Shown here one piece after another: positions 11,393-22,903 of a stretch of DNA of 64,000 bases. Numbering within the stretch: position 1 is the first letter of the stretch; each line of letters opens with the position of its first letter. Below the pieces are notes generated by a model. That model saw only the letters and a list, made by a program, of their open reading frames with translations, was not told the origin of the DNA and made no database searches. The stretch comes from Lumbricus terrestris (lineage: Eukaryota; Annelida; Clitellata; Crassiclitellata; Lumbricidae), in the NCBI GenBank assembly GCA_949752735.1, contig OX457040.1:8459612-8523611 (forward strand). Direction: 5' to 3'. Position numbers and translations under genes: made by a program.

Positions 11393-13519
11393 CAGGGGCG
11401 CAACCAGAAAATTTTCCTGGGGGTGCTCAGAATTATTATTGTAAGCACCGAAGGTGCGAAGCAGTGAGTGCCAAACAAACGAAGCCAATGCCGACTATGG
11501 CTTGGGGGGAGCGTCGTAAGCTCCCCCAGCGGGGTCTGGGGCGGAACCCCAGAAACCAACGCATTTTTACGTTTGACATCAGCTATAGAGCACTTTTCAG
11601 GCCTTTGTTTGCCAGCTGTATTTATGAGCGATAAAGTCATGAAAACTTCTGAAAACATGGTTTAAAACTTCAAAAATGTCTTTCCCATAAATTTGTTTAG
11701 ATGAGACAAAGGGTCTTAGGCCTGTAGCTCGTGAGTGGCAGAAATGATAACCAGTGTTTGATCTAGTCCCTCACCCAATGACCAGTGTTTTATCTAGTCC
11801 CTTCTCTGGGAATCAAGGTTTCTAGGGAAAAGCGAGCCTCCGACGAAAAAGGGCAGGGGCTCTGGAAGGGGATGTGCCCCTCCACATAAGAACGTGTCTA
11901 ATTTCCACACTGCAATGGCAGCATTTTAAGCTGCCATCTAAAGCAAAATTGCCATACTTTTTCAGTGCTGATAAAAGTGGTCTAAACTTCAATGAATATA
12001 GTCTCACAATCATAACAAAAGTCATTTTTCTGAGTTTCCACGTTTATTTTGGTACCATTTTAAGATGTCTAGCAAAACTAACTCTATGACTTCATTGCTG
12101 ATAAAAAAGAGTGATTTCAGTTTTCAACATAGGCTTAGCAGGGGAAGGGGTTTGGGCAGGGGATGAGCCTCCTCCCCAAAATATAATTTTTTTTCCACAA
12201 TGCAGTGGCATCATTTTAGGCTGTCATTTTAACGAAATTTATCATGATTTCGTTGCTGAAAGACATTGTGTAAGACTTCAATGCCCCTTCCCCATTGTTT
12301 AATTTTTTATTTCCATACTGTAATGGTACGCTTTTAAGCTGTCATCTTAATAAAATTGTTCATTTTCAATGCTGATAGTCATAGATATTAGTCTAAAATT
12401 TCTGAGTGTTGCCTCACAATTACTTGAAATATTTGAATTTGCGCAGTGCACCGTGACTTTTGAAGCTGTCATTTTTACAAAATAACTCATGATTTCAGAT
12501 TTCCAGTGCTCAGAAACGTGATAGGCCTAAAAGATTTCAATAAATGTCTCCTTACATCGTTTAATTAAGAATTTCTAAAATTTACACACACTTTAATGAC
12601 AGCATTTTAGACTGTCATCTTAACATAATTGTTCATTGTATATGGATAAACAGCGAATAACACTGAGAATTTTTTAATAATATTTATGAACTATTTATGA
12701 CATATTGGGGGATATAATCATCTCCATCCCCTTACCACGAACTTTGGGGTTTAAAATTCAGAGTATTAATTGCCTCACAATTACTTAGACTAGGCCTACG
12801 TCTCCCCATCGCCATAAATATCCGCCCATGGCAGCCAGTTATGCACATTATAATAGCATACAATAGTATCATAATTAGGCTATATTATAATAATAAATAA
12901 TAAAATTAAAATTATATAACTAGTAGGAAATAAGATCATGGTATAATATGGCAGTTTATGTAATACAATATAATAAACAGCAACTAAGAACTACTCTCAT
13001 TTTGTCAAATTTTCTTGGGAATATTTTCGTTTCTGGGCGCTTTCTCCGCTGTAAATTCTAGATCAAACAAAGTTGAATAGCTATTATATTATTATAATAC
13101 TAATTTTAAGGAAACAATTCTTAACTAGGCCTTTATAAAATAGTACACACGGTATTATCGATTATGTCGTAACATATCATCGATAAATTGGTGAGACACT
13201 GTAATGTAAAGACATAGGCATATCGCTAGCACTTTTAATTCATCACTAGACAAATTATCGAGCCCCAGACAAACTCAGGTAGACCAGCTAAACACTGAAA
13301 TCTAGGGCTTTATGAACCATGAATTTGACTAAGTGACTTAAGAATGAATTAAGGAACTTGCTTGATTGTGTAATCTGAAATACAGAAAGAGTAAAAGACC
13401 CCCTACCCCCCCCACTCCACCCACAAAAAACTCATCGGATTTGGGGAAATTGTGTGGGTCACCTTTTTAGCCCAGGGGGTGCTCAAGCACCCCCCAGCAT
13501 CCCCCTGGTTGCGCCACTG
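11393..13519. mobile_element. hAT-type element inserted in GT92 copy 2
   Basis: The 2127-bp insert has 15-bp inverted termini, CAGGGGCGCAACCAG and CTGGTTGCGCCACTG. It has a perfect 8-bp TSD CCTGTCTT (11385-11392 and 13520-13527), diagnostic of the hAT superfamily. No transposase frame is visible, so it is non-autonomous. It carries an older nested element at about 11782-13073. A short exon-like G/C-rich stretch near 11505-11560 is repeat sequence. Confidence 0.92.
11782..13073. mobile_element. Nested older element, CAGTGTTTNATCTAG family
   Basis: The left end reads CAGTGTTTTATCTAGTCCC and a degenerate inverted end, CTAGATCAAACAAAG, lies near 13058-13072. The interior contains diverged copies of the TTTCCACACTGCAATGGCAGCATTTTAAG motif that is tandemly amplified at 17290-18010, so both belong to one family. 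A TSD was not recognised. Confidence 0.5.
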
Positions 13520-13527
13520 CCTGTCTT

Positions 13528-14160
13528 TGGTATTATTCCAAAATTGGACTCGTGGAACTCAACAGTATGGTGCTACCCTTTAAACACGAAGACGTACACT
13601 ACCATGGCCAGATTGTGGCTCAGAACGATTGCCTGTTCCGGGTGATGTACCGAACAAAGTACGTCATCAACCAGGATTTGGACGAATTTATTGTTCCAAC
13701 ACGGACCACAGACTGGACAACAATGTTGGACCTCATTCACAAGAATAAGCAATATGGAGATGCAGATAGAATAGCATCTTACAATTTCCGAAATCTTTTC
13801 TTTCGAATGGAATCAGTTGAAGATTCAAAAGTAAAGGTGCCGTTAAGAGTGAATGGTTACGACCTGAAGACTCTGACGAAGACGTCTTGCATGGACGAAT
13901 TAAATCCGCGAAGGTCTAAGGTTATGGGTCGACCGGAGAGGCTTATCATTTGGCATGTTCATGAGATTTATGACAGTAGTCTCGTGAGGAAGGGAGACGT
14001 GAATGCTTTGGTTGACGAAGGTGATGGTCTACTCTTTCATTATCGAGAATTAGGTCCAAGTCATGTTAGCAATGCGACCAATCGTCGAATGTGGAGATAC
14101 CAGAAACAGCTCTTCGCCAGTGTTACGTCACGAGCAACGTCATATGGCTGCAGAACGTAA
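13528..14160 (+). pseudogene. GT92 catalytic exon, copy 2, 3' part
   Basis: Continues the frame of 11044-11392 exactly once the 2127-bp element and one TSD copy are ignored: CTT (Leu) is followed by TGG (Trp), as in the other paralogs. Seen: VINQDLDEFIVP (DxD), RLIIWHVHEIYDSSLV, LFHYREL and the C-terminal SYGCRT, then TAA. No other disabling lesion is visible in this part, so the insertion looks recent relative to the block duplication. The closest relative by position is pseudogene copy 4. Confidence 0.88.
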
Positions 14161-14258
14161 CGTTCGGACTTGTCACTATTTTTAGACTCGTGCACCGCCT
14201 ATTTGATAATTCTCTATTCAACAACAGCAATTCAATTTTCGTTGTATGTCTAACAAAT

Positions 14259-14264
14259 ATTAAA
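14259..14264 (+). promoter_or_regulatory. Candidate polyadenylation signal ATTAAA, copy 2
   Basis: ATTAAA about 100 nt after the stop, within the 3' flank conserved among paralogs (TATTAAAGTCTGC) and followed by T-rich sequence. Function is inferred. Confidence 0.45.
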
Positions 14265-14372
14265 GTCTGCTTTTTCTGCATTTCCAGGTCTTAAATCTTG
14301 TCATCATTGCAAACTAGTCATTGCATTGCGGATAATGTTGTTAATATAATTATTGATGATCTTATTGTATCG

Positions 14373-14462
14373 ATGATGATGATGATGATGATGATGACGA
14401 CGACGACGACGATGATGATGAAGATAATGATGATAATGATGATAATGATAATGATGAACGAC
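14373..14462. repeat. (GAT/GAC)n tract downstream of copy 2
   Basis: ATG/ACG trinucleotide repeats with GATAAT variants. Similar tracts lie downstream of every GT92 exon-3 copy except gene C. Confidence 0.9.
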
Positions 14463-15113
14463 GATGATCGTATTGGTGCTTATTGTGATAACGGTGTTAA
14501 TGGCATTGGTAACTACCCTGTCAACGCAGTTCACATCAATGTAGTCTGCCGCTCTTGCCACATGTATACTTAGTTGTTTCGCTCGTTTATATGTTTTTCA
14601 ATTCTATACGTGGAACGTGATCAATCCGAATTTTTAGGTCAAAATCTTACTGAATTCAAATTTATGGCCGTGACTGTATACGCTCTTGCGTGACGAGCGT
14701 TCACTCCCAATGTCATGCTACCCTAACCCATGGCCTATGTGTAGGCCTACGTGAAGATTTCAAGCGTTGACCTGGACCTACTCCTAAGATTTCTGTGCAC
14801 CGCATGCCACAGAGTCCTGAGACGAGCTCTATTGCCATTTCCTAATAAATTATGTTGATGCAAAATGAATCTCAGTCTCATTTGACATTCGTGAAATTAA
14901 CAGGTATAAGAAAGATAGTTTTCAAAAGTTTTAAAGTGCTGCCACGAGTCGTTCTACCGTACGATATTGACGCCATCCTCATCTATTTATCCAGGCCTGC
15001 CAGCCTGGGACTGGCACTGGCAGAATGCAACTAGTGGCGGAGTTCGGAAATGATGTTGCGAATGAACGAGACTTCGTGAAGGTGGCTGTGTTGAAAGGGG
15101 CTAAAGCGAGGGA

Positions 15114-15115
<2 letters not shown>

Positions 15116-15170
<55 letters not shown>
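15116..15170. repeat. (TA)n tract private to unit 2
   Basis: About 27 TA units lie between GAGGGAGG and GGGAGAGAGA. Unit 1 has only GA-rich sequence at the equivalent place (4955-4975), so the tract arose or expanded after duplication. Confidence 0.92.
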
Positions 15171-15173
<3 letters not shown>

Positions 15174-17132
15174 AGAGAGATAGGGAGAGAAAGACGTTTA
15201 GACTCGATACGAGTGCAGCGGTGCAGTAAACCGTACCAGCATAGCTGCACTTCACTGTGAGTCAATATTGTAATTTGGTAATTTGTAGCCTATACAGGGT
15301 AGGCCATAGAATGACCACAATGTTATTTGCCAATATCTAGGCCAGAAGTAAGAATTTCCAAATGAAAATTTAACAGGCGTAAAAACAATTAATTTTTACA
15401 CATTATGGCCAGATTTAAGAAAAATATTTTAAATAGAATTTTTGTTATCAGTTTTAGTGTGACCGCCCACTGTTTTTGACGATTCAAAAACGTAACACAA
15501 CAAAAGGTTTAAAAACCGATTTTATTAAGTCTCATCTCAAAGAATTGTTATCGAATAGCCTAGATCTACCCAGGCAATCCTTATCATTATTACTTAGGAA
15601 AGAAACAGAGTACCAGCGTAGCTGGCTAGCTGCCCTCCACTATGAAGTTACGGTATAGATCTAGCAAGACGATTAAGTTGATAAACAAGGAATCTGTCAG
15701 ATTAATAATTTTGTTATTAAATCTATGAAATTCAAATTTTTAAAAGTGAAAATGGCCATGATGTCAATGACAGTCTTGACAGACAATTGTAGAAAATTTC
15801 TGCAATGAAAAATCAATATAAAAAACTGTTACTGACACAGGTCAATATTCATGAGCACGAAACAGAGATCACCGCTTAGGCCTACTCTGATAAACAGCGA
15901 GTGCGGAGACAAAATAAGAGTTAAATTAATTATTGATAGGTAAGAAACATGCCGCTGATGAAAGGAGGTCGATTCAATGTCAATATTGCGTGGGTTTCAT
16001 TGAGAAACCCCAATTGCCCCAAATATCCTTATTGGAACCCGATGGATTTTCAAGTGTGGAGATCTATGCTGGCGAAATAAGCATAGGCCTACCACAATCT
16101 GCGGCCAAAACCAAGAGCAATAAGAGGATTGATTTTTGCATTATTTCGCGGAACCTTTGGGTTTACCAATTGACAATCTGCACACGAATTGGGGACCACT
16201 AGTTTAACGTATACCATCATTACCATGTATCCATGGGCGCCCGCAGAAATGTTTGCAGGAGGGGCAAACATTTTTCGATGGTCACGGTTAAATGTTTCAG
16301 TAGCAAGCATGGGCGCCCGCAGAAATTTTTGCAGGGGGGGGGGCAAAATATTTACGATAGTTACCACATTTTTTAGTAGCAAGTGCTTGAAAAATGTAAT
16401 ACTGGAAATTAAGAATAGGTTTCTTATGCAAATTTCTCAGTTTCATTTTGTGTGTAATTTTTAATATAAATAGTCTCTTTAGAAATTGGTTAAAAATCAA
16501 AAGCATAAGTTAAAAAGTAGTTTCCTAAAGGTGCGCTATATAAGTCCAGAGAATGAATGAATGAATAAATGAACGAAAAATAGATGTCAGTTTTCAAAGG
16601 ACAAGTGCTCCCCTAGCTGCTTCTAAAGCACCACTCGAAAGCCAATCGCAGGGCACCAGCGTTTTCACATGTGCTGCATCGAGTCAGAAGACTATTCCAA
16701 AGAGTAGTCAGAAAGAGGTCTGAGTCTGGTAGCCAGAGGGCCAGAGTAACTGTTAATGCGGGTGTCATTTAGGAAGGTGGAGGATTCGAGGATCAGATGA
16801 TTGTGGATATCAATTCTTTTGAACAGATCTCTTTGTCAGTTTTGGGTGTAAATCCTGAGGCGTGATAACCAGAGCCAAGTTTATCTACAGTTTGACCTCC
16901 CTGGATTCTGTACTGGCAGCTTGCAAAATGGACAAAATGAAGCCTGGCTTGTAGCAGACTTGGTTTATATAATTACAATGCTGGTGAATAAGCAGCTCTC
17001 CTTGATGTAATTTCAGTGTACTTTGAAAAATTTTCAACTTTTTGCATTAGTATTTAATTTTTTTGCAGTTGTGATTATTTGCGCTACAGCTGGATTCCAC
17101 TCAAGTAGGCCGTAATCGATAGGCTTGCTGAT

Positions 17133-18969
17133 CAGTGTTTAATCTAGTCCCCCTACGCTGGGGGGGGAATTGAGGTTTCTGGTGGGGGAGACAATTGAGC
17201 GTCCGAAGGACGCTCATGAGGCGCGTAGCGTCCTGAGCGGGGGTGTATGGGGAGGGTGTATGGGGAGGGGGTAAATCCCCCTCCCCATTAGAAACTTTTT
17301 GAATGTCCACATTGCAATGGCAGCATTTTAAGGTGTCATCTTAACAAAATAGCTGTACTTTTTTCAGTGACCCATTAGAAATTGTTTGAATTTCCACATT
17401 GCAATGGCAGTATTTTAAGGTGTCATCTTAACAAAATAGCTGTACTTTTTTCAGTGACCCATTAGAAATTTTTTGAATTTCCACATTGCCATGGCAGTAT
17501 TTTAAGGTGTCATCTTAACAAAATAGCTGTACTTTTTTCAGTGACCCATTAGAAATTTTTGGAATTTCCACATTGCAATGGCAGTATTTTAAGGTGTCAT
17601 CTTAACAAAATAGCTGTACTTTTTCAGTGATCCATTAGAAACTTTTTGAATTTCCACATTGCAATGGCAGCATTTTAAGGTGTTGTCTTAACAAAATAGC
17701 TGTACTTTTTCAATGACCCGCAAGAAATTTTTTGAATTTCCACATTGCAATGGCAGCATTTTAAGGTGTCATCTTAACAAAATAGCTGTACTTTTTCAGT
17801 GATCCATTAGAAACTTTTTGAATTTCCAAATTGCAATGGCAGCATTTTAAGGTGTTGTCTTAACAAAATAGCTGTACTTTTTCAGTGACCCACAAGAAAT
17901 TTTTTGAATTTCCACATTGCAATGGCAGCATGTTAAGGTGTCATCTTAACAAAATGGCTCTGCCTACTTTTTCAGTGACTCATTAGAAACTTCTTGAATT
18001 TCCACATTACAATGGTACCCTTTGAAGATGCCATTTTAGCAAAATAACTCCATTATTTCAGTACTGATAAAAAGTGTTTTAGGATTTCAATATATATATT
18101 ATATAATTATAATTACAATAAAAAAATCTTTATGTATCGAGTTCAGCAACTTAGTTCGGCTGTTGCTGGGTTATTCTAATGAATTACTGTTTACATGAGT
18201 AAATAAGCTGACTTTTCAGCACTCTAATCAGAAACTGTCAGCTTATCCCAGTGTCTCCATATGGCCCTGAGTTGCTGACCAGTACACACTTTCCGAAATC
18301 ATATTTAATGTTACACAAATCTACCAAGAGCTAATAAACTACCGGTACCAAAATCAAGAAGCTACTAGTCTTGTAGTAATGATGTTGTTTTACTAGGTGT
18401 TCAGATAATAGGACCAAAACATTTTGAAATTTGACAGTCTAAAATGTGAAGGATAGCACTTGATAGCCATTCAGTTGTACAAAAATAGTATTTGTACAAA
18501 TATTAACAGTAAATTATATTCATTTTTGCTGGATTTTGTCATATATTATAACAGTAAATAATTACTACAACCATGTAGCAGTAAATAATATTACGGTATA
18601 TTATTATAACAGTTCATGTAATGCAATGATGTAAACACTAAACAGCAACTAAATACTATTATCATTTTGACAAATTTTTCTGGAGGAGATGTCATCTCTG
18701 TTTTTAGTTAGAAAAATAGTGTTTATCTAAATATATACAGTAAGTTATATTCATTGCAACATGATAGTATCGTATATTATAGTAGAAAATAATGTCATTA
18801 TAATCATATAATAGTAAATAATATCACGATATATTATAATACTTCAAGTAAAACAACGATGAAAAAGTTACTAAAAACCAATAACATTTTGTCAAATTTT
18901 TCTGGGGGGGGAAATGTCAATCCTGGGGGGGAAAGTTCCCCCCCCCAGAGACGTCTAGATTAAACACTG
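17133..18969. mobile_element. Innermost hAT-type element, CAGTGTTTAATCTAG family
   Basis: Perfect 15-bp inverted termini (CAGTGTTTAATCTAG ... CTAGATTAAACACTG). It is flanked by the direct repeat CTTGCTGAT (17124-17132 and 18970-18978), an 8-9 bp TSD. It is non-autonomous, and its centre is a tandem array of about 86-bp units. It is nested within the middle element, making three levels of insertion. Confidence 0.88.
17290..18010. repeat. Tandem array, about 86-bp unit, inside a hAT element
   Basis: Eight to nine high-identity units are marked by TTTCCACATTGCAATGGCAG, TTTTAAGGTGTCATCTTAAC and AAAATAGCTGTAC. The final units near 18000-18060 are more diverged. Related single diverged motifs occur in the element at 11782-13073. 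Confidence 0.9.
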
Positions 18970-20011
18970 CTTGCTGATTGCATGGGCGCCGCAGGAGGGT
19001 TAAAACCCAATGGTCATTGTTACAGTTTTTTTAAAGAGCTTGAATATGCAAGGCAAAAAGTTATATGAGCATGTTTATTTCTATATCTAAATGTAGATTT
19101 CTGACTGTATAATTCATATCATTGGTGCATTAAGGCAAAGAAATTTGTTAAAAACCCAAAAGTAGTAGTTAAAACATATATGTTTCAATTTTCCAGGGGG
19201 GGGGCAAGTGCCCCCCTTGCCCCTATGTGCGGGCGCCCATGGTAGCAAGCGCTTGACAAACGCAAGGGAGAAAATTAAGAACACATGTATTTTCAAAGAA
19301 GTTTCTTAATGCAAATTTCTCAATTTCATTTTGTGCATCATTTTTAATATGAATAGTTTCTTTAGACCTAATAAATTTGCTAAAAAATGAAAAGTAGATG
19401 TTAAACAGTGGATTCATGAAGGGGCGATAATTAATTCTTTTGAACAGTTTTGGGTGGAAATTCCGAAGGGTGATAACCAGAGCGTCTTATCCAAGTTTCT
19501 CTACAGCTTGACTCCCCCTATAGATTCTGTACTGGCAGCATGCAAAATTGACAAAATGCAGATGGCTTCTGGCAGACTTGATATTTTATAATGCTGGTGA
19601 ATAAGCAGATCTGCCTGATGTAATTTAAAATTTTGCATTTGTGTTATTTATTGATAATTAATTTTTGTGCAGTTGTGAAAGGTTGCATTACAGCCAGATT
19701 CCAATCAAGTAGGCCATAATCGATAGGCTATTATACTATTTGCGTGGGCGTACACATGAGAGCTAAAAGTCAATGGTCATTTTCACAATTTTTATCAAGA
19801 GCTTGAAAAAATTACTGCAAGACAGAAAAATTCAGAGCTTGATTATTTCTCCTTCGTATCATCAGTGCTTCAGAGTGAAGAAATTTATTAAAAACCCACA
19901 AGTAGTAGGCCTATAATTAGAAAAAGGTGACAATTTTCCAGAGGGCATGTGCCCCCTCTTGCCCCTATGTGCGATCGCCCATGCATGCATCGAATTACTG
20001 TGCACAATGAA

Positions 20012-20211
20012 CAGTGGCGGCGCCAGGATTTAAGTTTCGGGGGGCTGAAGCATCGCGGCGAAAATTTCACATTTTCATCCGTCAAAATTTCTGACGACCT
20101 TTTTTTGTCATCGACCGCAATCTCATGAAAATTTTCCATCGACCATTTTTTAGGGGGGCTGGGCCTCTTGTAGGGGGGCTTAGCCCCCCCAGCTCCATAG
20201 CGCCGCCACTG
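20012..20211. mobile_element. hAT-type miniature element, CAGTGGCGGCGCC family
   Basis: The 200-bp element has inverted ends CAGTGGCGGCGCCAGG and AGCGCCGCCACTG and a perfect 8-bp TSD ACAATGAA (20004-20011 and 20212-20219). A longer relative lies at 51177-51535. Confidence 0.88.
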
Positions 20212-20630
20212 ACAATGAATAACTCTGATGCATGTGTGTACAATGGTATAGGCACCCTCATAGGATAGCACCAGACTGGTCAAAACGGAATGCATTGGCT
20301 GGGTTACTCCGCCCTCATGGGCGTTTGTCCCACACATTGTATTTAATTATTGTTAATGTCGTATAAGATACTTCCGGACATGTTGATCTCTTAGTGTTGG
20401 ATAAAATCAATGAGTTGTGATTGGGCAAAATTAGGTGCATCGACCTTTCATGTTTTTAAAACAATTACCTTGTGGTATTTCTCTACGTCATTTGAATGTT
20501 GGTAGGTTCGTCCCTATTAGGCAATTTTTCTTGCGTTAAAAATTACAGAAAGTCAGTCCGAAATACCTTCATGAGTTCATGGTCAAATTGAGCAAATAAC
20601 CTCTTTTAAAGTATACTGCTCTTAGGCTTT

Positions 20631-21713
20631 ATGGGTCACAAAATGTTATCACAAAATACAAATGAAGCACCCTGTATTTTATTATTTTGCAATTTCGTTC
20701 TTTATGGTTTCAGATTCCTGGTCCGTATGGTTCTGTGTAGTCTTCCAACCAACTTAACAAGTTCAACACCTTCTGCCGTGTCCTTGGTAAGTAATATCTG
20801 TGAAAGTCCACTGAACTACCTGCCTGTGACAGATCTCAGAGAACGGAGACGGAACTTTGAAAGGTCGTCTTCAAATGGAAGTAACACATTTTTGTATAGT
20901 GACAACAAGGTCTCCAATTTCACCATCTGCGTTCCACCGATATTCGGAGACTATATGAAAACGTTGGAAATAATTGAATTCATCGAATTGAATAGATTAC
21001 TCGGAGTCAACAAGTTCGTGTTTTACCTGCAGTCCCCCAAACCGGAACTGATCTCCTGTCTTTGGTACTATTCCAAACTTGGACTTGTGGAACTCAACAG
21101 TATGGTGCTTCCATTTGAACATGAAGGTGTATTCTACCACGGTCAGATTCTGGCTCAAAACGAGTGTCTGTTCCGGGTGATGTACCGGACAAAGTACGTC
21201 ATCAACCAGGATATGGATGAATTCATTGTTCCAACACGTGCTACAGACTGGACAACTATGCTAGACTCCATCCACAAGAATAAACAGTATGGGGAAGGAG
21301 ATAAATTAGCAACTTACACGTTCCGAAATCTCTTCTTTCGGATGGAAGAGCCAAATGACTTATCAGTAGAGGAGCCGTTCAGAGTGAATGGTTACGAGCT
21401 GAAGACTCTGACGAAGACGCTTTCTTCTGATAAGTCGGATCCGTGGAAGGAAAGGTCAAAGGTTATGGGTCGACCGGAGAGACTTATCATCTGGCATGTT
21501 CATGAGATTTATGACAGTAGTCTCGTTAGGCAGGGAGACGTGAATGCTTTGATTGACGATGGTGATGGTCGACTCTTTCATTATCGAGAGATGGATTATA
21601 AACGCTATCCAAACTATACTGGCAATACGATCAATCGTCGAATGTGGAGACACAAGAGACATCTCTTTGCTAACGTTGCATCACGTGCAACGTCGTATGG
21701 CTGCAGAGTGTAG
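20631..21713 (+). CDS. GT92 glycosyltransferase, orphan catalytic exon (copy 3)
   Basis: Paralog of copy 1 through the block duplication; the proteins differ at only about 20 of 360 positions by eye. All key motifs are present: SNFTICVPPIFGDYMKTLEI, VINQDMDEFIVP, RLIIWHVHEIYDSSLV, LFHYREM, and C-terminal SYGCRV before TAG. A TTTCAG acceptor ends at 20713, giving a 1000-nt exon in the phase used by genes A-C. The frame is also open to the ATG at 20631, and the hydrophobic extension (ILLFCNFVLYGFRFLV) is preserved from copy 1. Two readings remain: a single-exon type II membrane enzyme, or an alternative terminal exon for upstream exons outside the window. Donor and acceptor sugars cannot be inferred. 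Confidence 0.8.
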   Translation: MGHKMLSQNTNEAPCILLFCNFVLYGFRFLVRMVLCSLPTNLTSSTPSAVSLVSNICESPLNYLPVTDLRERRRNFERSSSNGSNTFLYSDNKVSNFTICVPPIFGDYMKTLEIIEFIELNRLLGVNKFVFYLQSPKPELISCLWYYSKLGLVELNSMVLPFEHEGVFYHGQILAQNECLFRVMYRTKYVINQDMDEFIVPTRATDWTTMLDSIHKNKQYGEGDKLATYTFRNLFFRMEEPNDLSVEEPFRVNGYELKTLTKTLSSDKSDPWKERSKVMGRPERLIIWHVHEIYDSSLVRQGDVNALIDDGDGRLFHYREMDYKRYPNYTGNTINRRMWRHKRHLFANVASRATSYGCRV

Positions 21714-22004
21714 CGTTTGAATAATTATTTCAAATCAAATTATATTCAAGTCAAATACCATTTTATAAAGGCAACAACCGTAGCACATTGATCACAAAAA
21801 CAGACAATAGCAAGTTTACGAGCAACCCCACAAAGATAGTCAATGGCTTTGCGCGCGTCGTATTTCCGAACGATTGTCAGAATCCTGGCGTTGGTGTCAG
21901 CATATTATTTTCTTCCTTGTCGGTTGTGGCGGATGACCTGCCAGTCTGCCAGAGATTGACTACAGTGAATTTCTCAGTTGTCTCTTAGCTTGCTGAAGTT
22001 ATTG

Positions 22005-22245
22005 TCATGGGGGGGTGCAGGGGGTAATTGTCCATGCGGGTTATTGGAACGGGGGGTAATTGTCCGGTGTGTAATTGTCCTGGGGGTAATTGTGTAGGGG
22101 GTTATTGGCACGGAGGGTAATTGTCCGGAGGGTCATTGGCAAGTGGGTAGTTGTCAGGGGGTAATTGTCCTAGGGGATAATTGTCCAGGGGTAATTGACC
22201 AGGGGTAATTGTCTGGGGTAATTGTCCGGGATTAATTGTCCTAGA
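22005..22245 (+). repeat. G-rich minisatellite, paralog of 7795-8062
   Basis: Variants of GGGGGTAATTGTCC and GGTTATTGGCACG at the same position relative to copy 3 as the first array has to copy 1. The number and order of variants differ. Confidence 0.85.
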
Positions 22246-22631
22246 ACCTTATAAACGTATACGGCTGAACACTTAAAGAGAAACCCAAAAGGGACAAGTC
22301 CTGCTATCATGGGTACCCCAGTATCAGTCGCTGGTGGAATGGCAGATCAGACAATGTAAACAGATTGAATACATATAGCTTAAGTAATTATCTCAATGCA
22401 ATCATCATATGGGTACTGCTATGGTCAGTTATGAAAGAAAAAGAAAAAAAGAGATTTCTAAACTGAAGTGATCATTATTGGCAAACAAAGGTCAGAACAG
22501 CCGCAACAGCAAATGTGGCAGATAGTTGTTAAGAAGGGGAACACTGAATATATCACTATCTTGTATTAGGGCGGTGATAATTCTCAAATAGCAGCCGTTC
22601 TTTATTCGTTGCATGTCTAAGAGTAAGAAAT

Positions 22632-22637
22632 ATTAAA
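22632..22637 (+). promoter_or_regulatory. Candidate polyadenylation signal ATTAAA, copy 3
   Basis: Same conserved 3' flank as at 8411 (AAGAAATATTAAATTCTGAG), about 920 nt after the stop. Inferred. Confidence 0.35.
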
Positions 22638-22788
22638 TTCTGAGTTTCTGCTTCTTCATGTCCCGGTGCTTGTCATCATTGCCTACTACATGCCAGTCAT
22701 TACATTGCTAATAATGATGATAATGATTATCTTATGGTGTCGGTTGGCAGTTATCTCACCGACACAAATGGTGTTGGTGCTATTGTTG

Positions 22789-22794
<6 letters not shown>

Positions 22795-22820
<26 letters not shown>

Positions 22821-22903
22821 GGTGGTGGTGGTGGTGGTGGTGGTGGTGGTGGTGGTGGTGGTGGTGGTGGTGGTGGTGGTGGTGGTGGTGGTGGTGGTGG
22901 TGG
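22795..22903 (+). repeat. (GTT)n-(GGT)n tract
   Basis: About 33 GGT units after a GTT run, roughly 13 units longer than the paralogous tract at 8585-8650. Confidence 0.95.

Larger units (their letters stand above)
4566..14650 (+). repeat. Segmental tandem duplication, unit 1
   Basis: This block and the one at about 14680-28090 are diverged direct copies. Matching stretches, in the same order: 4570-5980 with 14680-16050; 6030-9000 with 20290-23260; 10310-11392 plus 13528-14160 with 25890-27571; and about 14580-14640 with 27730-28090. Both units start with CGCTCTTGCGTGACGAGCG. Each carries two GT92 exon-3 copies. Insertions private to one unit (LINE at 5434, hAT elements at 9591, 11393, 16232, 20012, 23273, 24228 and 27774) explain most of the length difference. 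Confidence 0.8.
16308..19241. mobile_element. Middle hAT-type element, same family, nested
   Basis: The termini are CATGGGCGCCCGCAG and TGCGGGCGCCCATG, with a perfect 8-bp TSD GTAGCAAG (16300-16307 and 19242-19249). It lies inside the outer element at 16232-19983, and interior sequences of the two are alike (for example the TGCAAATTTCTCA region near 16430 and 19310). It is therefore a family member inserted into a sister copy. Confidence 0.85.
16232..19983. mobile_element. Outer hAT-type element, CATGGGCGCCCGC family
   Basis: The ends read CATGGGCGCCCGCAGAAATG (left) and GCGATCGCCCATG (right). The flanking 8-mers are CATGTATC (16224-16231) and CATGCATC (19984-19991), a TSD with one mismatch. 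Without the element nested in it, it would be about 0.8 kb and non-coding. Confidence 0.75.
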
